64,000 nucleotides of DNA from Cycas panzhihuaensis (Eukaryota > Cycadophyta), in assembly GCA_023213395.1 (NCBI GenBank), contig CM041465.1, positions 201,259,741 to 201,323,740 of the forward strand, written 5' to 3'. The position numbers and the translations under genes were made by a program. How positions within the stretch are numbered: position 1 is the first letter of the stretch; each line of letters starts with the position of its first letter. This document shows positions 12,041 to 21,097 of this stretch, piece by piece. The notes beneath the pieces were generated by a model. The model searched no databases. It was not told the DNA's origin and saw only the letters and a list, made by a program, of their open reading frames with translations.

Positions 12041-13117
12041 AAATAAATACATACAATGCTAATGTTATTCCTTATATTACATATATTGTTAAATGTATGA
12101 TGTGGGAGAAGGGGAGAAGAGAGAGAGGAAGAATGATTAGCCTCGAAATGGCTAACCCTTCAAATCTAGGATGCTCCATGCTATCCCCAAGCACTAAGAT
12201 GAAAGGGTAATGTGAATGAAATAACCTAATAACAAATGTAGATAAGTTTTTGAAAAAGCAAGTAAAAATAGCAAGAGACATTACAAATATTGTTAATATT
12301 GCAAAAGTTACAAAGTGTAACTTTTACAAGTTTTTTACAAGAATTGAACCAAAACATAATAAGGATATGAAGTAGGACTAAAACCCCAGCCATGTAGGAT
12401 CTATGGTACTGGTTGTAAATGCAACAATGGGCTACCCACACTACTGTCAACAGAGATCTTCTCTTCAAGGGTTCTTTGGAGAACTAAGGGAGGTATAGAG
12501 AAGGAGAGGGGAGGAGAGAAGGGGCATGCCCTTGAGGAGAAGGCGCATTGGGTGCAAGACCTTGCCTATGGCTCTTTTCACTCTCTGTATAACCCTCTTC
12601 CTTGTTGCCTCCTTGAGGAACCCAAAGAAAACCAAGAAAGGAGTGTGGATAGGCTAAGAGAAAAGGGAGGGTTTGCCTCTCATTATAATAGGAAGAAAGA
12701 AAGCAACTTGTTGTAGAAAGTATTACTAGAAGAGTATCTATGTTGCTTAAAAAAAGAAGGAAAACCAAAGGACTAATTTGAGTGTACTTGGTAAGGGCAA
12801 ATCTGGAGTAGATCTACTTGTCAAACTAGGTGAGGAAGAAGATCCTTTGGGGTTTGTTGGAAGAAATCCTAGTGGTGTAATAAATAGAGATAAAACCTTA
12901 AGCAACAAGGGAGACTTAGAGCTTAGTGAAGTATTTGAAGCATAATCTTTCCTCATCTAGCCTCATTGTAGACCTACAACCTATGTGTCTTAAGTTGTAA
13001 GAGGTTGGTAGATGGCTAGGGGCCAGGTATGATAGAACTTGAATATATTACAGGGCATTTTTAGAGAAGATAGTAGTGAAAATTAAATGAGAGAGAACTC
13101 AAATAAAGTGGATTTTG

Positions 13118-13130
13118 GGTTTTTAAACCT
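13118..13130 (-). promoter_or_regulatory. TATA-like site of LTR A
   Basis: Read on the - strand the sequence is GGTTTAAAAACCC, preceded by a telomere-like word (TAGGGTTAGG). The same place in the other LTRs reads TTTAAAA (E, 53622-53635) or TATTTAA (B, 15907-15913 and 29813-29819). The constant position suggests the LTR promoter, but no transcript start can be shown. Confidence 0.45.
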
Positions 13131-13261
13131 AACCCTAGCTCAATCGAGCGATTAGGGTTCGTTATGGGTAAGAGTTGAGTCATTGCCATGTGGCAATTTT
13201 GTAATAAATATGAAATTAGCCATGGAATATTTAAAAAGTAATTATTAACAGTTGCTCTGTG

Positions 13262-13289
13262 GTAAACTTAGTGGTACCACGAAGTTTAC
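13262..13289. promoter_or_regulatory. GGTACC-centred palindrome in LTR A U3
   Basis: Arms GTAAACTT and AAGTTTAC flank AGTGGTACCACG. The 28 bases form an inverted repeat with a single mismatched pair. On the - strand it lies about 135-140 bp upstream of the TATA-like site. Comparable palindromes occur in LTRs B and E and in the antisense gene of A and E. Confidence 0.75.
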
Positions 13290-13853
13290 AACAGTGCCAT
13301 GAAGTTTACCACGGTGCAAGCAAAACCAAGCAAAAAATAGGAATAGGGGAGCCCAAAAGCTCCCAAAATGGGTGCAAATCCTAGAACCTAAGGGGTAAGC
13401 TGCAGTCTTCACGTAACATGGGGATTATGAGACCTAGTGGGGCTATAACAACTAGGGAAGGGATAGTTAAAAGACTCCAAAAAAGTGACAAAAGTTATGT
13501 GTGGCATGATGACCAGGCTTAGGCGAGGTGCTAGGGGATATGTCATACCAATGAGTGATGTGATATGGGCTGCAAAAGCCAACAGGTACTTGGGAACATC
13601 ATGGAGACATAATGGAGGGTTGTGGAGTGCCATGGGATATATATCCTTAGATCGTCATAGGCTAGAAAAGATATTGGGATGCAATATAGTCAAGCAATGA
13701 ATGCATAATGATCATGCAATCAATCAATCAAAATTCAATGCAGGTAAAGTACCTCAATCCACCTTTTCTAAAATTGGCAAGGGTAGGGATATAAGCATAC
13801 CTAAACTTACCTAAGTCGAGCTACCCATGTCCATTCCTAGTAGCTAGAAAACA

Positions 13854-13866
13854 CTGCCCCCTTAGT
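13854..13866 (-). other. Polypurine tract of element A
   Basis: On the - strand the bases next to the 3' LTR read CTAAGGGGGCAG then TG. The same tract lies beside the 3' LTRs of B (16565) and E (54356, slightly changed). It primes plus-strand cDNA synthesis. The following 46 bases are A internal sequence before element B. Confidence 0.8.
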
Positions 13867-13912
13867 AGTAGAGCCTCACTGCTCAGAAGCATAATGCGAT
13901 GGTAAATGCTTG

Positions 13913-16564
13913 TGGATTCATGTCTACGGGATAGCTACCTAACTAAATAGGAATGGTAAGAGTAGTTGGTAATATGATTGAGAAAGGGACCTATAAGTAG
14001 GGCAAGTACCACGCAGGGTGCCCCATGTGTTAGAGCGCGAGTTCGGGACCTACAATGGAATATAGCTACTAAAGGGTGATCCCCTCAATAGGTGAGGAGG
14101 TGTAGGGTTAGCCTGGGTTGACCTAAGGGAAGGATCCTCCCACCCTTGGATGGTCGAAAGGGGAAGGAGAGGAACCTTTAAGGGTTTCCCTGGAGCAATA
14201 GGAAACAAAGAAGGATAGGCAAGTGGGTAGCCTAAGGACGGGGTTAAAGTATGCCTAAGCAACCTAACCAAATGTACAAATGATAAAGAGGGAAGGAAGC
14301 TCACACGGCAAAAGGAGGGAAAGGGTGAAAGGGTAGGTTTCCCAAGACCTTTTCCCATGGCTAAAGAAGATGCATGCAACAAAGTAAATAAAACATGAAC
14401 CAAAAGCAAAGTTGATTCCTTTCTATTTCCAATGAGTTAATTACTACTTATGTAAAGGAAATTCAAAAGGAAAAGGTTATAGAGTGGAGCGAGAGCGTGT
14501 ACCCAGAACGGAAGCGTGTCGTGATAATGGCACTCCCAAGGGACACCCAAAACTACTCCACAAGGTGCGGCGGTCGTGAAGCATCGCAGTGGATTAGAAT
14601 GAGGGGCTCCCTTACCTTTCCTAGAAAAATACTAAAGTACAAAACCAAGGAAAGAAAAAGACCAAATACTAGCAATAAACAGAGTATGAAAGTACAACAT
14701 GCATGGAAGCACTTACCGGCAAAGGGACAAATGAAGAAAGGTCCTTTGCGCTTTCCAAACACCTGTAAGTAAACAGCAACCTCCCCCTTTCTAGAGAAAG
14801 GGTACTAACATGCAATGGCAAGATCCTAACAATACATGTCTATGTAAAACAAATATAAACTTAAATACATATAAGTTAGTATCAACATAATGATGATAAT
14901 ATGTAAAGGAGGATAACCAAAGCAAATGGAAAGTAGCCGGTAAGCCTCAGAGTGGCCCACCTCCTACAAAGAATAACCCCAACATCCTCCAAAAGCAACA
15001 AGGTAGCGAGGGCAAGGCTAAGAAAGATGGCTGGAAAACAATAGTAAGAGAGTTGAAAGGAGCCAAAGAAGACCTACAGTAAGTCGGGGTGCTATGAAGA
15101 GCAAACTGGGCTACCAGGAAAAGAGTTAGGTAAAGAACAAGTGGTTGGGACTTACGTGAGTTGCCTGGACCTAAGCACAAGCCCTCAAACTAGCATTGCA
15201 ACATATCACAGTGCCGATTTCAGTGGCTAAGGAAGGCCCAACAAACCCTTGTTTAAGTGCCAAGGATAGCACAGGGCAAGAGGAAAGGTTTGGGGGGGCT
15301 AAATACTGCTCGAGGAGCATGGAAGGTGGTACGGAATCCACCCAGCTCTCTCCCAAACTCTATGTAACCCCTCTTTGCCACTGCCTTGAGCAATAAATGC
15401 AGGCAAGGAGGCACTAATAACAAGAGTAAAATAGCCCAATGTAAAGAGGAAAATAACCTTCAAAAACCCAAGCAAGAGAACAAGCAAGATAGGGCATCAA
15501 TTGAATAAGAAAATAACTCTAATCAATGAATACCTAAGAGGAGGAGGTGAGGCTCTTATCTCAGTCAAGGGCTAGTAAGGAGAGGCTGAGAAATTAGCCC
15601 AAAAACTATGGTGTAGCAGGTTTGGAACCCTGCTAATGGAGTTAGAGGAAGAACACCTGCACTTGGAACGCTTGATGACTACCCGGGTAAGAATCTGCTG
15701 AGATCTCTCTAAAGGGGCCCTTTCCAAGGTGTGTGAAGGGCTGGGAAGATGTCCTAGCCGCACCAAAGGAGAGCTAGGTGCTAGAGGAGAGGCGTAGGTC
15801 TTGTAGCAGCAATAGAGCAGCACAGAATAGCAAAGCACAGAGTGGTTTCTTTAAGGAGAAATCCAAAAAGTGAGCCAAAAGTCCTAAAAAATGAGTAAAT
15901 GATGAATTAAATACCCAATCCAAACCCTAAAGTGAGTGATTAGGGCGTGACTGGTAGTGAGTTAAGTCACGAAACATGTAGCAATTTCGCAATAAATGCA
16001 AAATTGCCACAGTAGATTTTAAAAAATAAATTAGAACAGTCATCCTGTCACAAAATCTGTGGTACCGCAGATTTTTCGGCGGTACCATAAAAATCGCGGT
16101 GGTATTCGCCCAGAGGTAAAATTAGGCCTGGCCAGCCAGTCTAGGCTATAGGCAGATGACGAAAAAGGCCAATAGGGGGCTGAAACACCTACCTGAGGAT
16201 AAATAAGCCAACAAACGGGTCCAAAAAAGTAAAAATAAGATTCAAACAGTGTGGCAAGTCAACCAAATAATGACGAGTCATCACAGGAGCAGAGGTGGCA
16301 CAAGCCAAGTGGATCTTGGAGTGAGGAGGGCAGAATGCAAAAAGTGGAGTGGCCACCAGGGTGCCACACTTGCTGGGAGTGTGCCCCTGTTATAGTCGTC
16401 ATAGGCTAAAATAAGTGTAAACGAAGACAAAATCATCTACAAGGCCACAGACATACAGACATGTAAGCAAACACTCATCAAAAGAAAGTGATGATAAGGT
16501 GAGAAACATACCTGCACTTACCTGAGTCGGCAATTCCGTATCCATTCCCAGAAGTTGGGAAACA
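13913..16564 (-). repeat. Element B 3' LTR
   Basis: Starts TGGATTCA and ends GGGAAACA on the + strand. It pairs with 27812-30458 over its full length (2652 and 2647 bp). A candidate TATA-like word (TATTTAA, - strand) lies at 15907-15913 with the telomere-like word TTTAGGG next to it. Short frames inside, such as the - strand one near 14553-14762, recur at 28461-28676 only because LTRs are duplicates. Confidence 0.93.
16052..16075. promoter_or_regulatory. GGTACC-centred palindrome in LTR B U3
   Basis: Arms AAAATCTG and CAGATTTT flank a GGTACC core, with one mismatched pair. The arms are unrelated to those in LTR A but the position, about 140 bp upstream of the TATA-like word on the - strand, is the same. 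In the 5' LTR of B the core is partly lost (near 29957-29978). Confidence 0.75.
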
Positions 16565-16976
16565 CTGCCCCCTTAGTAGCAGAGCCTCGTCGCTTGGAAG
16601 CCTGGTGTGATGGCAAATACTGGCAACACAACTGTTAGTAGCATATGTGTATATAGATATATCAATCAAGATCATAACAGTAGGCAAGGGTGCTAGTGAG
16701 TGTCATGGCAGAATGCATGGATATGAAAGCAGCGGTGGAGACAACATAGGGGCTGCCTATGAGCCACCTAGGAACTGACTAGAAAAATGAGAAAGGCGAG
16801 GGGGCTACCCCCACCACAAAAGATGCAGAAGGACATACATAATCAAGTAAAGAGTAAGCAAGGGGTAGGCACCATAGTTTTACCTCATTAGCAGCCATGT
16901 TTCAGAGGTGCGAACGGGTCACAAAGTAAAGTGTAAGATGACCTAGAGCTTGGGCGACAGGGTGGCCAGGCAAGCC
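16565..16976 (-). other. Polypurine tract and 3' untranslated stretch of B
   Basis: The polypurine tract (- strand CTAAGGGGGCAG) touches the LTR. The remaining 400 bases up to the separate RNase H stop codon show no coding signal and align loosely with A (30464-30902) and E (54356-54870). Confidence 0.7.
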
Positions 16977-17399
16977 TCAGGGACAGTCAACAAGGAGAGG
17001 AAGGCGATGCTCAAGGATGAGGCGAACGAGACTACCCACCTCAGCATTGAGGGCCTGAGGGATATGTTGGATATTGACAGAAGAGAAGCGAGCCAGGAGA
17101 GATCTAGCGGTAGAAGCAAGAGTCCTCAAGTGAGGGCATTGCACCTGGTAAGCCTGGGTGAGATGAGACACCACAACTTGAGAGTTGCAAAGTAAAATGA
17201 TGGATCCGTGATGGAAACAGAGAGCATCAGTAAGGGATTCAATAGCAGCTATATATTCAGCTTCATTGTTAGTAGCCTCTGAGAGGAAGATCCCAAAGCA
17301 GAGGAGATCGTGTCCAGAAGGGCTGCAGAGAATCCATACAGCGGCAGAAGGTCCAGGGTTACCGCAGCTTCCACCGTCGGTAAAGATGTAGATGGACAT
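16977..17399 (-). CDS. Stand-alone RNase H (aRNH-like) of element B
   Basis: This open frame encodes about 140 residues, the usual size of a single RNase HI domain. It begins MSIYIFTDGGSCGNPGP: the first catalytic Asp is in TDGG, followed by the GxxxNPGP loop typical of bacterial/archaeal-type RNase H. The catalytic Glu is in NNEAEY. The third position reads LLCNSQ, where A and E keep DS, and the last reads NAEVGSL, where E keeps NAEVDSL; two of the four catalytic acids are therefore lost in B. An upstream in-frame start at 17456 exists, but only the Met at 17399 is shared by all three elements (A at 31322, E at 55293). The frame lies 3.6 kb downstream of the integrase stop, on the same strand, head to head with the antisense PMD gene. 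In Tat elements I know this domain as part of Pol; here it is a separate unit. Confidence 0.85.
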   Translation of the reverse strand: MSIYIFTDGGSCGNPGPSAAVWILCSPSGHDLLCFGIFLSEATNNEAEYIAAIESLTDALCFHHGSIILLCNSQVVVSHLTQAYQVQCPHLRTLASTARSLLARFSSVNIQHIPQALNAEVGSLVRLILEHRLPLLVDCP

Positions 17400-17456
17400 G
17401 AGTGACACAGAAGTCATGGTAGACAATAAATAATAAAAGTAATACTCAAAAGGCAA

Positions 17457-17917
17457 GCAAAAAGTGGCCGTGAAGGGTAGGAGGACCTAGCAATGAGGTT
17501 AACCAGGGCGAGGGTAAGCAGTCCAATCACCATCAGAGAGTGGTCAGAGGGAAAAGCCTCCTGGGGCACCAAAAGGGTCACTTCGAAAAGCGAAACATGC
17601 CCCCGGGTAGGGGAGCATTCCCTTTGGGGATCCCAGGACCGAGAAAGGACTATGAAAATGAGTCCAGGGTGACAAAACGATCCAAATGAGTATAAACTCG
17701 GGCATGCACGGGAGTGGCACATAAAACGAGATGGAAGGGCTCAGGAAAAAGTGCAAAAATGAGGCACCATAAATGCACCTGCGAGAAAGCGCAAAAAGGG
17801 TGTCAAGAGAGCACAACGGGCGACAGGGCTAGAAGGCAAAGACAATCAAGGAAACAGGATGGTCTCAATGGCTGTCGTGGAGCCAAAAATGGAAGAAGTA
17901 CCCGTTGGGACCCCCGC
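17457..17917. promoter_or_regulatory. Divergent spacer between aRNH and PMD gene (B)
   Basis: This 460-bp region separates the two head-to-head genes. A conserved word, (A/G)GTATAAAC, lies at 17689-17697 and recurs in A (about 31669-31677) and E (about 55637-55645). It could be a promoter element in either direction. Frames across it exist on the - strand, but not in a shared phase in the three copies. No other gene is seen. Confidence 0.5.
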
Positions 17918-17927
17918 CTATATAAGG
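17918..17927 (+). promoter_or_regulatory. TATA box of the antisense PMD gene (B)
   Basis: CTATATAAGG stands 169 bp before the exon 1 ATG. E has the same word 169 bp before its ATG and A has TGTATAAAGG 168 bp before its ATG. A conserved TTCATTTTCA-like word about 30 bp downstream is a likely transcription start region. Confidence 0.75.
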
Positions 17928-18086
17928 GAAATCAAACAGAAAATGGATTCATTTTCACCAACTCTCGTGAGAAACTAGAGCCATTCCCTTATGCAGTGAA
18001 GCACCACCCAACTTTGGAGGCACGCAGGGAGAGATCAAACCATTGGATCAGAGATTAGAGAGAGTTAGCGGGATCGGTAGGACAAG

Positions 18087-20249
18087 ATGGCGACAGCGAG
18101 ACCGGATCCAGTGAGTGGATGTTACTAAACCCAACCCATTTCGAAGTTTGAATTTCATTGGTTTTTGATAGTTTTTATGTGATTCTAGTGCCCCTTATGG
18201 GTAACCAAAGGCTTCTTAGAGTCTGAATCAGACCCAGAAAGAGGCGGGGACCTGGGCATTAGGGAGCCTTGGTCCCGATGGGCCCCACAGGGTCCACCAA
18301 AATTTTTTTTTTTGGTTTTTGGGGCAGAAATCCCCCCTTTTAAGGGGATCGCCGTTCATACCACAGGAATGATCGCAGTGCCGCAATTGTTGCCGTGGGA
18401 CCCAACCTAAACTTAATGGTACCTCTAAGCTCAGCATGGTATGAAGATAGCAAAGGAGAAAAAAAGATATAAAGGCCAAAAGAGCCCCAAATCTCAGACA
18501 GAGAGAGTTGAGAGAGGGTAAGGAGTGCTGATAACTGACATGAAGCTAACTTTGGTCGTTTTTGATGTGGATAGGCTGTCATCGCGGTGGATAATCGTGA
18601 GAACATAGGTATGACCATGTTGAGTTATATGGAGATGGCATCACAGGAGGACAGAGAGATCCTGCAAAGGTGTGGCCTATACAAGGCCCTCAAGACACCC
18701 CAGTATGCATCAAATCAAAGGTTGCTAGTTGATATAGTATCCCATTGGGATAGGAGGAGACATGTATTCCACCTACCTCAGGTAGGTGATGTGACAGTTA
18801 CGCCGAGGGACATATAGCGAATACTGGGAGTACTAGCGACTGGGAGGCCAATGAGACTCGGGACGCTGCCTAACATCGAGGCAATGCACAAGGAGGCAAC
18901 CCTATTCTTCATAGGAGCTAATAGGTGGGAGCGGAGGGGAGCTCCCCTCTAGACCATACTGATGTCAAGGATTCCTCAGGTGAGAAAGTTGGTTATACTG
19001 TGCGTTATGTTCTGGATTTCCTAGAAACAGAACTATAGGGAGATATCGGGTGGCTAGTTGGATGCAGTACACTGCTACGAAACCAGTGAAAGGATGGACT
19101 GGGTGACCCTAATAGCGGTGAACCTCATCACCCAGCTAGACACTATCAGGATGACTGGCAGGGGTAGGTTATCATATAGCACACTGCTACAGTGTTGGTT
19201 TTTCAATCATTTCGCAGTAGTGACACCAGTGGGGGGACCACACCCCATCACAGAGTGGGCCCCGATGGTCCATAACTGGCAGACTTGGTTGAGAGGGACA
19301 GAGGACCGGGCCCATATCTGACGATCGGTGGAAGCGACATCACTGGACCTCCTCACCCTACCAGATTATGTAGCAGAGCCCTACAGGACGGTGAGGTGGG
19401 ACAGTGATGACGAGGTAGGCAGGGCAGGAGCACCTACAAGTGATGATGATGGAGATGATGGAGAAGATGGGGCCAGCCCGTCACGACCTACAGGAGAGGC
19501 AGGTCCCTCAGGGATGGTAGGAGGCGTAGAGGGTCCATCTGGGGCTGCCAGAGGAGAGGCAAGCCCATCGGAAGCGCAGGACGAGAGCAGGGGGCCCATG
19601 ACCAGGGCCCGCAGGCTACGGATCGTGAGAGGATCCGAAGGGACGAGAGTTGAACTAGTCTTTATGAGGAGGGAGGCCCAAGCACCGCAGCTAGCAGAGA
19701 GCCAAGAGGGGAGGATGCTGAGTGCGACCCGGAGGAGCCAGTGACCACAGTAAGACCTAACCTTTTCCAGAGTCATTTAGCATCCAGACAGATATTTGGT
19801 TTAGTTTGATCATGGTATATGGTGAGATATATACTGACACATAGCATGTTATATTGGCAGGTCAAGTGAGAGATCAGGAGGCGATAGAGGCTGTGGTGAG
19901 GGAGATATTCCCTCAGGTATATATAAAGGGGCAACCGCCCATCCAATCAGGAGATGAGCCTAAAGCAGCAAGTGCGCCGTTGATGAGGGCGAGAGACATA
20001 TGGGCCACAGAGTCCCAAGAGCACATGACATCCCGGGGACAGCTGCAGTAGGAGTGAGATGAGGCGATGCACGAGAGGGATGAGCTACGCGGATGGGTGC
20101 AGGCTCTAGAGGCACAGGGCAGAGCAGGCAGAGATGCCGAGAGCAGAGTCCAGATAGTGGTACTCACAGAGCACCTCAGAGTGACGGAGGAGGGACTCCA
20201 AGGAGAGAGGGATCGTATCCAAGCCCGATACGATCAGTTGGTGGCATAG
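18087..20249 (+). pseudogene. Antisense plant-mobile-domain-like gene of element B
   Basis: Model: exon 1 18087-18110 (eight codons, MATARPDP), donor GTGAGT; exon 2 18575-19798 after acceptor GATAG; exon 3 from 19861 after acceptor TTGGCAG. Exon 2 starts with an N-terminal helix and RCGLYKALKTPQYASNQ, then VDIVSHWDRRRHVFHLPQVG and a DVTVTPRDI segment, which is the pattern of the plant mobile domain family (MAIN/MAIL1-like and transposon-borne proteins). A later part (LITQLDTIRM to FNHFAVVTPVGGPHPI) also belongs to it. Then comes an acidic DDDGDDGEDG stretch, 30-bp repeats encoding GEAGPSG-like units, and in exon 3 a charged coiled-coil-like region (RDELRGWVQALEAQG). Stops interrupt at 18817, about 18950, 19021, 19055, 19321 and 20049, and the exon 2 tail is frameshifted, so the copy is dead. 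It runs opposite to gag-pol. Intron positions and phases agree in A and E. Biochemical function of such proteins is unknown to me; family members act in gene and TE silencing. Confidence 0.75.
19492..19580 (+). repeat. 30-bp coding minisatellite in PMD tail (B)
   Basis: About three degenerate copies of a 30-bp unit (CAGGTCCCTCAGGGATGGTA start) encode a Gly/Glu/Pro/Ser-rich decapeptide of the form GEAGPSGxVG. A has two to three copies near 33510-33580 and E has five at 57490-57637. Confidence 0.7.
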
Positions 20250-21097
20250 ATGGCGTCGAGATCGAGCCAGAGCAGGATGATACCCACACGACGTCGATGA
20301 CCTCGAGACAACCACGAGACAAGGGGAGCGAGGCAGGCAGCTCGTGGAGGCCTAAGAGGAGCCTCGGAGGGATGTGGTCCCCAAGAGAGGGATCACATAG
20401 ACCGGGAGATGGTACCCCAGGAGCGGGGCAGCAATAGAGTAGGAGATATACATATTGGCTCTGACAAGGGAAAGCATGAGCCTTTAGGGGGTCATATATA
20501 GGATCATATAATTATACCCCCCCTGTAAGGACACCAGCTTCCCAGATGTACGACGTAATATAAAATTTGGATGTATATATATACGGGGTAATTAGAACCC
20601 CATTTAGACATGAGATGCTGCGTATATATCATGTGTGGATGACATGTATGTTTATTTTGTATGTTGTAAATGCTATGCTGAGAATATTTTCTGTTGTAAA
20701 TATTTTATTATATGATGTACACATTTCCTTCTATGTATAGCTATATGTCTAACAGGAGCACACACATACGTCATGAGTGGAGACAACAGAGAGGTGTGAG
20801 ATTAGAGGATAGAGCAGCATACACGTCTACGGAAGAGCATAGCGAAATATGTGAAAGAAACGGTAGGCAAAAGAGAGGAGCGACAATGCTCCAAAGCGTC
20901 ATCCTGATTGGAGAAGCAAAGGCGGGGAAGAAAAAGTTCACGAGAGAATGCGGAACACAGGTTCTGCGGAAGGAACTAGAAAGAAGAAGAAGAATCCATC
21001 TTAAATTGCCATTCTACTCATGGTTGAGAAGAATGGGGACATCCTAAGATGGTAGTTTAGGCTCGTTTCAGAGCAGGGTGAAGGGATCGCCGAAAGA
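20250..21097. other. Convergent spacer between PMD gene and integrase (B)
   Basis: The antisense gene and the gag-pol frame end toward each other here. Residual + strand coding similarity to A (39600-39980) continues for a while. A stretch near 20560-20720 is AT-rich with ATATATATAC words and could hold the 3' end of the antisense transcript. No poly(A) signal can be assigned. Confidence 0.5.

Larger units (their letters stand above)
12041..13853 (-). repeat. Element A 3' LTR, inner part
   Basis: This stretch continues the LTR after copia D and aligns with 48915-50725. It ends GAAAACA at 13853, the complement of the TGTTT start of the LTR on the coding strand. It includes the U3 palindrome and a TATA-like site listed separately. 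Frames of 60-100 codons in it are not conserved between LTR copies. Confidence 0.9.

Noticed and set aside
14553-14762. A conserved small - strand protein, repeated at 28461-28676
   Set aside because: The two copies are simply the two LTRs of element B; the match reflects LTR identity at insertion, not coding conservation.
17414-17816. An extra - strand gene upstream of the stand-alone RNase H
   Set aside because: Some word-level similarity exists between A, B and E, but frames and start positions do not agree; conserved promoter DNA explains it as well.
18587-19744. A host gene on the + strand (PMD-like frames)
   Set aside because: The same frames sit at the same place in three retroelements of this window, so they belong to the element, not to a unique host locus.
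19381-19776. A 131-codon - strand frame rich in Ser/Pro
   Set aside because: It is the mirror of the GC-rich Gly/Glu repeat tail of the PMD gene. The - strand Leu-rich frames at 57340-57652 are mirrors of the same kind.
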